A stretch of DNA of 64,000 nt from Candidatus Eisenbergiella stercoravium. Its GTDB lineage: Bacteria > Bacillota > Clostridia > Lachnospirales > Lachnospiraceae. The notes beneath the pieces are model-generated. The model did not search any database. It was not told the origin of the DNA and was given only the letters and a program-made list of their open reading frames with translations. Numbering within the stretch: position 1 is the stretch's first letter; each line of letters begins with the position of its first letter. A program made the translations under genes and the position numbers. Positions 22,745 through 31,419 of this stretch are shown one piece after another. The DNA lies in the NCBI GenBank assembly GCA_019113175.1, contig DXHY01000030.1:1-64000 (forward strand), in the 5' to 3' direction.

Positions 22745-22954
22745 GCCGCCTCTGGCGGCGGAAGAAGAGGCCGGCACGATCCTTCGGTTCGTGCCAAAGA
22801 ACGGCTGACGCCGTTCTTCTATAAAATCAAGTGCCGCCTCTGGCGGCGGAAGAAGAGGCGGATGAAAGCCATTCGGCTTTCATCCTGGGAATTTGCGCAT
22901 GGCGCAAATTCCTTTGAAATAAAGGCCGCCCTTGGCGGCAGGAAAGAGGAAGAA
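22745..22954 (+). repeat. Hairpin train B between deoC and pepP
   Basis: Seven hairpins in a row: M1 (22745-22759), GGCACGA/TCGTGCC (22773-22795), AAGAACGGC/GCCGTTCTT (22797-22818), M1 (22833-22847), GGATGAAAGCC/GGCTTTCATCC (M2, 22860-22885), GGAATTTGCGC/GCGCAAATTCC (M3, 22888-22912), and M1 (22925-22939). AGGAAAGAGGAAGAA then leads to the pepP ATG, 15 nt after the stem. The M2 and M3 stems differ from those in trains A and C but remain fully paired. AT-rich linkers precede the second and third M1. Confidence 0.92.
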
Positions 22955-24754
22955 ATGAATCAGGTAATTCAGGAGCGCGTTGCGGCGCTTAAGAAAGTGA
23001 TGGAACAGGCGGGCGTTGACTACTATATGGTGCCCACCGCGGATTTTCATAATTCCGAGTATGTGGACCGGTATTTTAAAATGAGGGAATATCTTTCCGG
23101 CTTCACCGGTTCCAATGGAACGCTGATGGTGAGCAGCAGAGAAGCCGGTCTGTGGACGGACGGGCGTTATTTTATCCAGGCGGAGAACGAGCTTGCCGGT
23201 ACGGGAATCAAACTGTTCCGCATGCTGGACGAAGGTGTTCCCACCATTCAGGAATATCTGCAGGAGAATATGAAAGAAGGACAGACGCTGGGCTTTGACG
23301 GCCGGGTGGTGGATACTGCTTTTGGCCGCAGGCTGGAAAAGGCGCTTCAGGAGAAGAAGATCCGTTTTGCCTTCGACAGGGATCTGGGAGATCAGGTCTG
23401 GACGGACAGGCCGGCGCTTCCCTGCCATCCGGTGACCGTGCTGGATGAGGCAATCTGCGGAAAGACCGCGGGAGAGAAGCTGGAGGACGTGAGAAGCAAA
23501 ATGGAAGAGCTTGGCGCGGATGCCTTCCTGTTAAGCAAGCTGGATGATCTGATGTGGCTTCTGAATATCCGGGGAGCGGATGTGGCCTGCAATCCGGTGG
23601 CGCTTTCGTATGCTTATCTGACGAAGAAGGATTGTTTCTTGTTCATCCAGGAGGGTGAGGTGACGGACGCGCTGAGATCCCATGCGGACAAATACGGCGT
23701 CACTCTGCTTCCTTACGGAGAGGTGGTTTCCTTCCTGAAGGAGAGAACGGAGAAGGAAAGGGTGTTGTTTGACAGTGCGAATACCAGCTATACTCTTTAC
23801 CGTACTCTGCAGGAGAAGGGAGAGACCATTGACAGGAAGAATCCCACCGAGCTGATGAAGGCCATCAAGAACGAGGTGGAGCTTTCCCACATGGAGAAGG
23901 TCTATGTGAAGGACAGCGCAGCCGTATGTAAATTTATATACTGGCTGAAGAAAAACGTGGGGAAGATGAAAATTACTGAGGCGTCAGCGGCAGCGTACCT
24001 GGATGGACTGAGAAGTCAGATCGACGGCTATCTGGATCTTTCCTTCCCCACCATCAGCGGTTATCAGGAAAACGCAGCCATGATGCATTACGAGGCCGAT
24101 CCCGAGACATGTAAGGAGCTTCATCCGGAAGGGATGCTGCTGGTGGATTCCGGCGGACAGTATGTGGGCGGAACTACGGATGTGACCAGAACCATCGTGC
24201 TCGGTCACGTTTCCGATGAAATCAAAGAGCATTTCACCGCAGTTGCCATCGGCATGCTTTCGCTCACCCATGCCAGATTTCTCTATGGCTGTACGGGCCG
24301 GAATCTGGACATTCTGGCAAGACAGCCCATGTGGAACCGGAACATTGATTATAAATGCGGAACGGGTCATGGCGTCGGATATATCCTGAACGTGCACGAG
24401 GGCCCCCAGGGCATCCGCTGGCGTTTTACGGAAGGCCAGACTGAAGCGGTGATTGAGGCCGGAATGGACGTGACCAACGAGCCCGGAATCTATATTGAGG
24501 GCAGCCACGGCATCCGCACGGAAAACGTGATGGTGGCGAGAAACGGGGTCAAAAACGGAGACGGTCAGTTCATGTATTTTGATACCCTCAGCTGGGTGCC
24601 CATCGATCTGGACGGCATCGATACGAAGTATATGCAGCCGCAGGAGATCGCGTGGCTGAATTCCTATCATGCGAAGGTCTATGAAAAAATTGCGCCGCTC
24701 CTGACGGAGGAAGAGCGGGAGTGGCTGAAGGAGGCCACAAGACCTGTGAAATAA
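22955..24754 (+). CDS. pepP: Xaa-Pro aminopeptidase, M24 family
   Basis: The 599-residue protein has two creatinase-N-like domains (residues 1-300) and a C-terminal pita-bread domain. Metal ligands are visible: Asp in LVDSGGQY, Asp in TTDVTRT, His in GTGHGVGY, Glu in VTNEPGIY and Glu in IRTENV. It removes N-terminal residues before proline from peptides in the cytoplasm. This large form is the APP1-like type. The in-frame extension back to 22862 would translate the M2-M3-M1 hairpins and is rejected because the purine site and spacing favour 22955. Confidence 0.94.
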   Translation: MNQVIQERVAALKKVMEQAGVDYYMVPTADFHNSEYVDRYFKMREYLSGFTGSNGTLMVSSREAGLWTDGRYFIQAENELAGTGIKLFRMLDEGVPTIQEYLQENMKEGQTLGFDGRVVDTAFGRRLEKALQEKKIRFAFDRDLGDQVWTDRPALPCHPVTVLDEAICGKTAGEKLEDVRSKMEELGADAFLLSKLDDLMWLLNIRGADVACNPVALSYAYLTKKDCFLFIQEGEVTDALRSHADKYGVTLLPYGEVVSFLKERTEKERVLFDSANTSYTLYRTLQEKGETIDRKNPTELMKAIKNEVELSHMEKVYVKDSAAVCKFIYWLKKNVGKMKITEASAAAYLDGLRSQIDGYLDLSFPTISGYQENAAMMHYEADPETCKELHPEGMLLVDSGGQYVGGTTDVTRTIVLGHVSDEIKEHFTAVAIGMLSLTHARFLYGCTGRNLDILARQPMWNRNIDYKCGTGHGVGYILNVHEGPQGIRWRFTEGQTEAVIEAGMDVTNEPGIYIEGSHGIRTENVMVARNGVKNGDGQFMYFDTLSWVPIDLDGIDTKYMQPQEIAWLNSYHAKVYEKIAPLLTEEEREWLKEATRPVK

Positions 24755-24794
24755 TGGGCCGTTCATGCATTTTATCTGACGGAAAAACTTTCTG

Positions 24795-24823
24795 TTGTAT
24801 TTTACAGAGGTTCAGGATATAAT
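24795..24823 (+). promoter_or_regulatory. Promoter of 6S RNA
   Basis: TTGTAT (24795-24800), a 17-nt spacer and a perfect TATAAT (24818-24823) predict a start near 24830, exactly at the base of the 6S closing stem. Confidence 0.85.
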
Positions 24824-24829
24824 AAATGT

Positions 24830-25008
24830 AACCTGAGATGTTCGATAACTCCTGTTGTTTTGAACCTACATTTACTTTAAACGGGACTCCTATATTGCCG
24901 CGTGGATGTCAGGCCCCCATTGCGCAGGGGAAGGCAGAAGCGTCGGTTGCGGTAACCCACCTGGCTGTCAGCTAGGAGTCAGAAGATGGGAGGCGGCATT
25001 TTGGGGAT
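24830..25008 (+). ncRNA. ssrS: 6S RNA
   Basis: The 5' end reads CCTGAGATGTTCG and the 3' end GGCGGCATTTTGGGG, the two conserved ends of 6S RNA; they pair over nine positions. The internal helix GACTCCTA/TAGGAGTC (about 24884-24891 with 24972-24979) and the lower stem with a large open bulge fit the promoter-mimic shape. 6S RNA binds the vegetative RNA polymerase holoenzyme and lowers transcription in stationary phase. It has its own promoter and terminator and ends before the SpoIID-like gene. Confidence 0.93.
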
Positions 25009-25017
25009 ACAAAAGAG

Positions 25018-25046
25018 AAAAAGCAGCCATTTCGGCTGCTTTTTTC
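25018..25046 (+). terminator. Terminator of 6S RNA
   Basis: AAAAGCAGCC, ATTTC, GGCTGCTTTTTT: a stem followed by a T-run, 10 nt after the 6S closing helix. Confidence 0.9.
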
Positions 25047-25093
25047 AGCTTTGTAGGGTTTGTCCGCCAGCTGGTTCACAAAGAGGGGAATGG

Positions 25094-27730
25094 ATGGAAG
25101 GAAAGGAAAGAAGAGACGGATACAGGCGTACATACAGGACGTCCGCCGCATATCATAGAAGGAACAGAAGGGCCGTCTCCCGCCTTCAGAGGACCGGATA
25201 TGGGAGAAAACGGAGGAGGAGAGGAAGCGGTCCGGGAAACGGAAGGGAAGGGGACAGATGGGGAAAGCTCCTGACGATTCTCATTGGAACAGCGCTCCTC
25301 TTTCTTCTGCTGATTACTGCAGCCCGTGAAATACTTACACCCGGGCCGGAGGGAGAATATCTCGCCATACAGGAAGCGGAGAATCTGACACGCCTGCTTT
25401 CTGACCTGCGGCTTTCGGCAGGGGGTTCCGGACAGTCGGATACAGAGGCGGATATTTTTACCAAGGAACCGGCTTCTGAGGACGGATATCTGACCTTTGA
25501 AGCCTGGGAACGGATTACAGCTCTTTTTCCGGAGTGCGGATACGAGCTTCCGGACGGTTACCGGAAGAAGGACACGGTGCTCCTTTCGGACTGGTATGAT
25601 TTTTTTGATGCGGCGCTCGCCGTCTATGATACACAGGGGCAGGTGAAGGACGTCACTCTGACCCCCATCGGAATCGGAGAGACGGTGACGGACGCGGAAG
25701 GGGAGGCGCTTGCGCAGAACGGACTGATTTCCGAAAACGGCGCCTATACCTTCCTGACAGACCGGATAAGGGACTTCCTGTACCGGCCCGTAACAGCAGT
25801 CTGCCGGGACGGATGTCTGTATGCGGTGAGAAGTGTGGACGGGCGGGAGGGCATTCTTTCCAATATCTGGATTATGGAGGCGGGAGAGGATTCCCTTCTT
25901 GGCTTCTGGAACGATTATGAGATCCGTTTTCCCGTTTCGGGCGATGGAACGCAGCCTGACAAAGCGGGGCAGCCCGATGGAGCAGGGCAGCCCGATGGAG
26001 CAGGGCAGTCCGATACGGCCGTAGAGCAGGTGGCGGATCTGCATTTCCTGGACGGAGTTCTGCAGGAGATCCGGACGAAAACACAGAAGGTATCCGGGAA
26101 GATTCTGCGGGTGGAGAACAACGGCGTTGAGGTGGAGGGAAGCGGTTTTCTGCCATTCGCGGATAATATCAGAGTCTATCGTCTGTACGGAAAACTGAAA
26201 TCCTATGAGACAAAGGATCTGCGCATCGGATACGATTTCACGGATTTCGTGATCGATGATGGCTGTGTGCAGGCAGCGCTTGTGGTGAAGGAAGAAAACA
26301 TGGAGAATATCCGGGTACTGGTTAAGACCACGGGCTTTGCGGAAATATTTCATGAAACCGTTTCACTCACGGCGGACTGTGATCTTTCCGTCATTACCGG
26401 GAAATCCGGAAATCAGGAAACAACAGTGATTCCGGCAGGGGAAACGCTTACGATCGACAGGGAAAGCGGACTGTTTGCAGGGGATGGCTCCGCGGATGCT
26501 TTGGCGGGAAGAGCCGGGGCCGGTTCGGCAGGTGAGGTTTCTTCCATCATCCGGATTGAACCTGCGGTCCTTACCGGAAGGATCCGTCTCTTAAGCGTGG
26601 AGAGAAGCCAGGGAACGCCGTCCTATCGGGGAAGCCTTGAGCTGAGGCTTCAGGATGAGGGAATCCTGGTGGTCAACGAGCTTCTGCTGGAGGAATATCT
26701 GTATGCGGTAGTGCCCAGCGAAATGCCCGCGTCCTATCCGCTGGAGGCGCTGAAGGCGCAGGCGGTCTGTGCCAGAACCTATGCTTATGCAAGGATTCTT
26801 CACGCCGGCCTTCCGGAATACGGCGCGCATGTGGATGACAGCACCAGCTATCAGGTTTATAATAATATTCTGGAAAATGCGCAGACCACCAAAGCGGTGC
26901 GGGAGACAAAGGGAGAGCTTCTTTACTATGGAGAGGAGCTGGCCGATACCTACTATTATTCCACCTCCTGCGGCTATGGTACGGATGCGGGCGTCTGGTC
27001 CGGCTCCGGCCCGGACACTTTTCCCTATCTGCAGGGAAAGGCGGTGAACGTGGCGGGTGTGGCGGATGCGCAGGGAGATGCCATCGATGAAACCGTGAAC
27101 GAGGCGGATATCGCGGCTGCGGATTTCATGATGCAGGAGGAAAGCTTTGCGGCATTTATCAAAAATGTGCGTCCTTCTGATTTTGAGAGCGGAGAGGCCT
27201 GGTACCGATGGACGTATCAGGTGGATGAGCTGGATGAGGCGCTTCTTTATGAACGGGTGCTGGAGCGCTGCGCGGCTGCGCCGTCCACCGTATCTGTTCT
27301 CCGAAAGGACGGTGCCTGGGAGAATCAGACTCCTCCTGATCCGGGACGGATTCTGGAGCTTTCCATCACGGAAAGGAGTACCGGCGGGGTGGCGCAGACG
27401 CTTCAGATTGTGGGTGAGAATGCAGCGATTCAGGTCAGAACGGAACACAGCATCCGTTACGTGCTCTGTGACGCCCGGATTTCCGTGATCCGTCAGGACG
27501 GCAGCGCATGGCAGCCCTCCAGCCTGCTGCCCAGCGGCTTCTTTGTGCTGGAGACGGAAGCGGAGGATGGGTATGTGGCGGGCTTTACCCTGTATGGGGG
27601 CGGCTTCGGCCATGGCGTCGGACTGAGCCAGAACGGGGCGAAAGAAATGGCCGAAAGCGGCTGCGACTGTGAGACGATCCTGAGCTATTTTTATGAAGGA
27701 ATCAGCCTGAAGAAAGGAAATGCGCTATGA
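25094..27730 (+). CDS. SpoIID/LytB-domain membrane protein
   Basis: The 878-residue protein has an Arg/Lys-rich cytoplasmic tail of about 58 residues, one transmembrane helix (about 59-77), a long extracytoplasmic region and a C-terminal SpoIID/LytB domain (about 510-878). The domain shows VPSEMPASYPLEALKAQAVCARTYA, DDSTSYQVY and the final GGFGHGVGLSQNGAKEM. SpoIID proteins are lytic transglycosylases acting on peptidoglycan during engulfment; this large form may act on vegetative wall or spore wall. A short DGAGQP triplet repeat lies near residue 285-300. The start at 25094 follows AGAGGGGA; any earlier start would lie in the 6S RNA. Confidence 0.88.
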   Translation: MEGKERRDGYRRTYRTSAAYHRRNRRAVSRLQRTGYGRKRRRRGSGPGNGREGDRWGKLLTILIGTALLFLLLITAAREILTPGPEGEYLAIQEAENLTRLLSDLRLSAGGSGQSDTEADIFTKEPASEDGYLTFEAWERITALFPECGYELPDGYRKKDTVLLSDWYDFFDAALAVYDTQGQVKDVTLTPIGIGETVTDAEGEALAQNGLISENGAYTFLTDRIRDFLYRPVTAVCRDGCLYAVRSVDGREGILSNIWIMEAGEDSLLGFWNDYEIRFPVSGDGTQPDKAGQPDGAGQPDGAGQSDTAVEQVADLHFLDGVLQEIRTKTQKVSGKILRVENNGVEVEGSGFLPFADNIRVYRLYGKLKSYETKDLRIGYDFTDFVIDDGCVQAALVVKEENMENIRVLVKTTGFAEIFHETVSLTADCDLSVITGKSGNQETTVIPAGETLTIDRESGLFAGDGSADALAGRAGAGSAGEVSSIIRIEPAVLTGRIRLLSVERSQGTPSYRGSLELRLQDEGILVVNELLLEEYLYAVVPSEMPASYPLEALKAQAVCARTYAYARILHAGLPEYGAHVDDSTSYQVYNNILENAQTTKAVRETKGELLYYGEELADTYYYSTSCGYGTDAGVWSGSGPDTFPYLQGKAVNVAGVADAQGDAIDETVNEADIAAADFMMQEESFAAFIKNVRPSDFESGEAWYRWTYQVDELDEALLYERVLERCAAAPSTVSVLRKDGAWENQTPPDPGRILELSITERSTGGVAQTLQIVGENAAIQVRTEHSIRYVLCDARISVIRQDGSAWQPSSLLPSGFFVLETEAEDGYVAGFTLYGGGFGHGVGLSQNGAKEMAESGCDCETILSYFYEGISLKKGNAL

Positions 27731-28593
27731 TGAAAATATACCGGTTGGTGAGAGGGTTTGCGAGACAGATGAGCCGGGCGAACGTGAATGCGTATGCCGC
27801 GAGCACGGCTTTTTTCATCTTCCTTTCTCTGATTCCCATGATCATGCTGATCTGTTCGGTGCTTGCTGCCACGCCCCTTGTGCAGAAGTCGGATCTGCTG
27901 ACAGCGGCTACTATTTTTCCTGCGTCAATCACTCCCCTGATCGTGGGGCTGATTGACAGTATTTACGACAGCACCTTTGGAATGATCAGCATGACGGCCA
28001 TCGTGACGATCTGGTCGGCGGGGAAGGGAATCCTGGCGCTGATGCGCGGGCTGAACGCCATGAACGGGGTGGTGGAGGACCGCAATTATGTGCTTCAGCG
28101 TCTTATTGCTTCCTTTTATCTGATCGTTTTCCTGGCCATGGTGGTGTTTTCTCTGGTGGTCATGGTGTTCGGTAACCTGCTGGCATCCGTGATTGTCCGG
28201 CATGTGCCGGGAATGGAAAATCTGTTTGCTTTTCTTCTTCATTTCAGGGGTATTTTTTCCTGGTGCATGATGACGCTCCTGTTCGCGCTGATGTATACGT
28301 TCATTCCAAACTGTAAGCTGAGATTTGCATGGCAGCTTCCGGGGGCTGCGTTTTCCGCGGTGACCTGGAACGTGTTTTCCTGGGGCTTTTCCATTTATGT
28401 CAGGCATTCCGGCGGCTTTGACATGTACGGAAGCCTGACCACCATCGTGATCCTGATGCTCTGGCTTTATTTCTGCTTTTATCTGTTTCTGATCGGGGCG
28501 CATATCAACCGTTTCCTGACGCCGTTTCGGAAGGTGCGGGAAAAGCAGAGGCAGTCCCGCAGGGGAAAAGGCGCCGGCAGAAGACGTGGTTGA
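27727..28593 (+). CDS. YihY/virulence factor BrkB family membrane protein
   Basis: A 288-residue protein with six predicted helices and the family segments YAASTAFFIFLSLIPM near the start and LMLWLYFCFYLFLIGAHIN near the end. It was once called RNase BN, but that activity is not supported for this family. It overlaps the SpoIID-like gene by 4 nt (ATGA), implying coupled expression at the cell envelope. The C-terminus is very basic. Confidence 0.88.
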   Translation: MMKIYRLVRGFARQMSRANVNAYAASTAFFIFLSLIPMIMLICSVLAATPLVQKSDLLTAATIFPASITPLIVGLIDSIYDSTFGMISMTAIVTIWSAGKGILALMRGLNAMNGVVEDRNYVLQRLIASFYLIVFLAMVVFSLVVMVFGNLLASVIVRHVPGMENLFAFLLHFRGIFSWCMMTLLFALMYTFIPNCKLRFAWQLPGAAFSAVTWNVFSWGFSIYVRHSGGFDMYGSLTTIVILMLWLYFCFYLFLIGAHINRFLTPFRKVREKQRQSRRGKGAGRRRG

Positions 28594-28681
28594 AAAAATC
28601 AGGAAAAAATGCCGGCTTTCGAAACAAAATGAAGGAAAAACGAAAAAAAAAGAAGATAACCTGCCGGCTGGTTCGGTACGC

Positions 28682-28710
28682 TTGACATTTTCAGGCGGGA
28701 CTCTTATAAT
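28682..28710 (+). promoter_or_regulatory. Consensus promoter of the Lrp-type gene
   Basis: TTGACA (28682-28687), 17 nt and TATAAT (28705-28710). The upstream spacer from 28594 is A-rich and shows no other element. Confidence 0.85.
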
Positions 28711-28808
28711 CCGTTTCATGAATTGCGGCGGCCGGTACCGCAGCGGTTCACAGGAAAGCGGCCGGCGGTTATTCCTGATAGCCGGAAACGCCGGGCGGGA
28801 AAGGACGG

Positions 28809-29327
28809 ATGCTGTTGATGGAGAAAAGAAAAATGGCAGAACGGGTCAGAGTCCCCGTCAATCATGCGGATGAACTGGATTATGTGGATTATCAGATCCT
28901 GGAAATGCTTCAGGAAAATGCCCGGGTCTCCGCAAAGGAAATTTCCGATCGGGTATTCCTTTCCTCCACCTCCGTGGCAGCGCGGATCGCGCGGATGGAG
29001 GAAAAGGGAGTCATAGCGGGCTACAGCGTTCGGGTCAATCCACTGGCGCTTGGCTGTTACACAAAGGCATTTATCTGTGTGGACATAGAGCCAAAGCAGA
29101 AGAAAGAGTTTTATCCCTATGTGGAGCAGTGCGAGAATGTGGTGCAGTGCACCTGCGTAACAGGGGAATTTGCGGTTCTTCTGGAATGTCAGTTCCATAA
29201 CACCATGGAGCTGGACTATTTTATCGGGGAGCTGCAGAGCTTTGGAAAGACGAAGACGCTGATTGCGTTTTCTACTCCGACGGAGCACAGGGAGATCTAC
29301 TGGAAGGGCGACTGTCCGGAAAAATAG
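28809..29327 (+). CDS. Lrp/AsnC family transcriptional regulator
   Basis: The 172-residue protein has an N-terminal winged helix (LDYVDYQILEMLQENARVSA, then VFLSSTSVAARIARMEEKGVIAGY) and an RAM ligand domain (VQCTCVTGEFAVLL). Such proteins sense amino acids. It lies directly before an amino-acid ABC transporter operon and is the likely regulator of it. ATG 28809 has GAAAGGA close upstream; 28818 is an alternative start. Confidence 0.9.
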   Translation: MLLMEKRKMAERVRVPVNHADELDYVDYQILEMLQENARVSAKEISDRVFLSSTSVAARIARMEEKGVIAGYSVRVNPLALGCYTKAFICVDIEPKQKKEFYPYVEQCENVVQCTCVTGEFAVLLECQFHNTMELDYFIGELQSFGKTKTLIAFSTPTEHREIYWKGDCPEK

Positions 29328-29384
29328 TGGAACAATCAAAGGTATCAGGCTGAAAAATCACAGAGCATACAGGAAATGGCGAAG

Positions 29385-29413
29385 AGGCTGACGAAAGGGT
29401 TGGTCTTTTTTTT
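29385..29413 (+). terminator. Terminator or attenuator before the ABC operon
   Basis: AGGCTGAC and GTTGGTCT pair (partly through G-U) around GAAAGG and run into nine Ts. It lies after lrp and 83 nt before the ATPase gene, so it may end the lrp transcript or attenuate read-through. No separate promoter for the ABC genes was recognised in 29328-29495. Confidence 0.65.
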
Positions 29414-29495
29414 ATGCCTTCGGCTGCCCGTGAAAATGCAGCCCTGGTTTTTCGAACCGGCAGCCGTGACGTCACAAAGAAATGGAGTGATCGGT

Positions 29496-30236
29496 ATGGA
29501 GAATACGAACGAGATGATCAGGATCGAACATTTACGAAAGAGATTCGGGGACCTTCAGGTACTGGATGATATCAACCTTACCGTCCGGAAGGGAGAGAAG
29601 CTGGTCATTCTGGGGCCCAGCGGAAGCGGGAAGAGCACGCTGATCCGCTGCATCAACCGTCTGGAAAAGCCGACCAGCGGGGAAATCTACATAGACGGTG
29701 AGCTGGTTACCCATAAGAACCGGGTGAAGATGTCCAGGGATCATATGGCGATGGTGTTCCAGCAGTTTAATCTCTATCCCCACAAAACCGTGCTTCAGAA
29801 CCTGACCCTGGCACCCATGAAGCTGCATAAAATCCCCAGAAAGGAAGCGGAGGAGGCAGCGATGGAATATCTGGCCCGCGTGGGACTCACCAGTAAGGCG
29901 GACGCCTATCCGCAGAATCTGTCCGGAGGGCAGCAGCAGCGGGTCGCAATTGCCAGGGCCCTGGTGACGCATCCGGAGATCATCCTTTTCGACGAACCCA
30001 CCAGCGCACTTGATCCGGAAATGGTAGGTGAGGTTCTGGACGTTATGGTGGAACTTTCCAAAGAGGATATCACAATGCTCTGCGTGACCCATGAGATGGG
30101 ATTCGCAAGGCAGGTGGCGGACCGGGTGATTTTCCTGGACAGCGCGAAAATCGTGGAGGAGGGAACGCCCCAGGAGGTGTTTGAGCATCCGAAAAATGAG
30201 CGCACGAAGGCTTTCTTCAGCAAAATTCTTCATTGA
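29496..30236 (+). CDS. Amino-acid ABC transporter, ATP-binding protein
   Basis: The 246-residue ATPase shows Walker [11 protein letters not shown]-loop [10 protein letters not shown], signature LSGGQQQR, Walker [14 protein letters not shown] and the switch His (THEMGFA). Its closest type is GlnQ/HisP for polar amino acids. The start at 29496 follows GGAGTGATCGGT; an upstream in-frame ATG at 29376 would include the terminator T-run. The binding protein and two permeases follow. Confidence 0.94.
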   Translation: MENTNEMIRIEHLRKRFGDLQVLDDINLTVRKGEKLVILGPSGSGKSTLIRCINRLEKPTSGEIYIDGELVTHKNRVKMSRDHMAMVFQQFNLYPHKTVLQNLTLAPMKLHKIPRKEAEEAAMEYLARVGLTSKADAYPQNLSGGQQQRVAIARALVTHPEIILFDEPTSALDPEMVGEVLDVMVELSKEDITMLCVTHEMGFARQVADRVIFLDSAKIVEEGTPQEVFEHPKNERTKAFFSKILH

Positions 30237-30277
30237 TGGATCAAAATAGACTGGCAGAACGCAGTGTTTGTTGGAAT

Positions 30278-30310
30278 GCCGCAGATTGGCGGCGGAAGGA
30301 GGAGAACGTT
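30278..30310 (+). repeat. Single M1 start-site hairpin before the ABC binding protein
   Basis: GCCGC, AGATT, GGCGGC (30278-30293), then GGAAGGAGGAGAACGTT and the ATG 17 nt after the stem. It matches the final module of the trains before flavodoxin, pepP and tyrS. Confidence 0.85.
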
Positions 30311-31189
30311 ATGAAAAAAAGGATCATTGCAGGCATAATGGCTATGGTAATGACGCTGGGAACTCTGACCGGCTGTGGGAATACGGAGGCGTCCGCAGCT
30401 TCCGGATCCTCTGCTTCGTCAGCACAGAGAACCGTAGAGGATGTCAGAGAGGCAGGCGTCCTGAAGGTGGGCGCAAAATCCGATACGCTAAACATAGGCA
30501 TGATAGATACCTCGACCGGAGAATACGAGGGGTATGAAATCGATCTGGCCTATGAGATCGCAGCATCGATTTTTGACTGTACCGCCGAAGAAGCAAAGAA
30601 AAACGGCCTGGTGGAATTCACTTCAGTAACGGCAAAGACCAGGGGAGGCCTGCTGGATAACGGAGAGCTGGACTGCGTCATCGCTGCCTTCACCATTACG
30701 GAGGAAAGGAAGAAATCCTGGAATTTTACGCAGCAGTACCGCCTGGAGCCCGTTACGTTTCTGGTGAGAAAGGACTCCGGTGTAACGACGCTTGCAGATA
30801 TGGACGGCTTTATCATTGGGGTCGGCCAGGGAACAACTACGGCGGATCTGATTAAGGAATATGCGGCGGAAAAGAACATTGATGCGAATTATGAGATTCA
30901 GGATTTTCAGTACATTACGGACGGGGTAGCGGCCCTGAAAACCGGTCAGATTGATGCTTACTCCGTTGACCGTTCCGCGCTGGCTTCTTATGTGGATGAT
31001 ACTCTGATGCTGACGGATGACGCCTTCGGCGTACAGGAGATCGGCATTGCGCTGAAGAAGGGCAACGATGAGCTGACTTCCTATATGGACGATGTGATCA
31101 CTGATCTGAAGGAGTCAGGAAGGCTGGATGAGATGAAGAAGGAGTGGGGTGTCTTGACAGATGCGGAAGTTGAAGCGGCAATGCAGTAA
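30311..31189 (+). CDS. Amino-acid ABC transporter, substrate-binding lipoprotein
   Basis: The 292-residue protein has a lipoprotein signal with lipobox LTGC (Cys22) and a family-3 binding fold (VLKVGAKSDTLNIGM, GYEIDLAYEIA, VGQGTTTADLI, QIDAYSVDRSAL). It binds a polar amino acid; glutamate/glutamine/aspartate-like or cystine-like ligands cannot be told apart by eye. It follows the ATPase gene by 74 nt through an M1 hairpin. Confidence 0.93.
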   Translation: MKKRIIAGIMAMVMTLGTLTGCGNTEASAASGSSASSAQRTVEDVREAGVLKVGAKSDTLNIGMIDTSTGEYEGYEIDLAYEIAASIFDCTAEEAKKNGLVEFTSVTAKTRGGLLDNGELDCVIAAFTITEERKKSWNFTQQYRLEPVTFLVRKDSGVTTLADMDGFIIGVGQGTTTADLIKEYAAEKNIDANYEIQDFQYITDGVAALKTGQIDAYSVDRSALASYVDDTLMLTDDAFGVQEIGIALKKGNDELTSYMDDVITDLKESGRLDEMKKEWGVLTDAEVEAAMQ

Positions 31190-31197
31190 GGGTTGAA

Positions 31198-31350
31198 GAT
31201 TGAAAAATAAGCCCGATGGCTTATTTTTCAATCAGGATTTGCGCCGAAGCGTCGCAAATCCCGAGAATACAAATCCCATAACGGGATTTGTATTCTTGCG
31301 CAGACGCCGAACTGGAGCTTCGGCGCGCGTGCCTCAGCGTACGCTTCGGC
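31198..31350 (+). repeat. Hairpin train between the binding protein and the permeases
   Basis: Consecutive stems: TGAAAAATAAGCC with its complement (31198-31233, same core as 3417-3450), GATTTGCG/CGCAAATC (31236-31260), GAATACAAATCCC/GGGATTTGTATTC (31265-31295), CGCCGAA/TTCGGCG (31305-31325), and AGCGTACGCT (31336-31345). They fill nearly the whole 230-nt gap inside the ABC operon. They could protect the upstream message or lower permease expression relative to the binding protein. Confidence 0.85.
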
Positions 31351-31419
31351 ATGGAGGTAAAAAGGCGGAATGCCGGAAGAACAGGAAAATCAGAATCTGG
31401 ATAAAGGTGGTGGCTGCAT

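Noticed and set aside
22862-22954. In-frame 31-codon N-terminal extension of pepP
   Set aside because: It would translate the M2-M3-M1 hairpins, has no homology, and the good ribosome-binding tract lies just before 22955.
22745-22954. CRISPR array
   Set aside because: The repeats are hairpins of differing sequence without constant spacing or spacers, and no cas gene is present.
24986-25093. In-frame upstream start of the SpoIID-like gene
   Set aside because: It begins inside the 6S RNA and reads through its terminator; 25094 has a ribosome-binding site.
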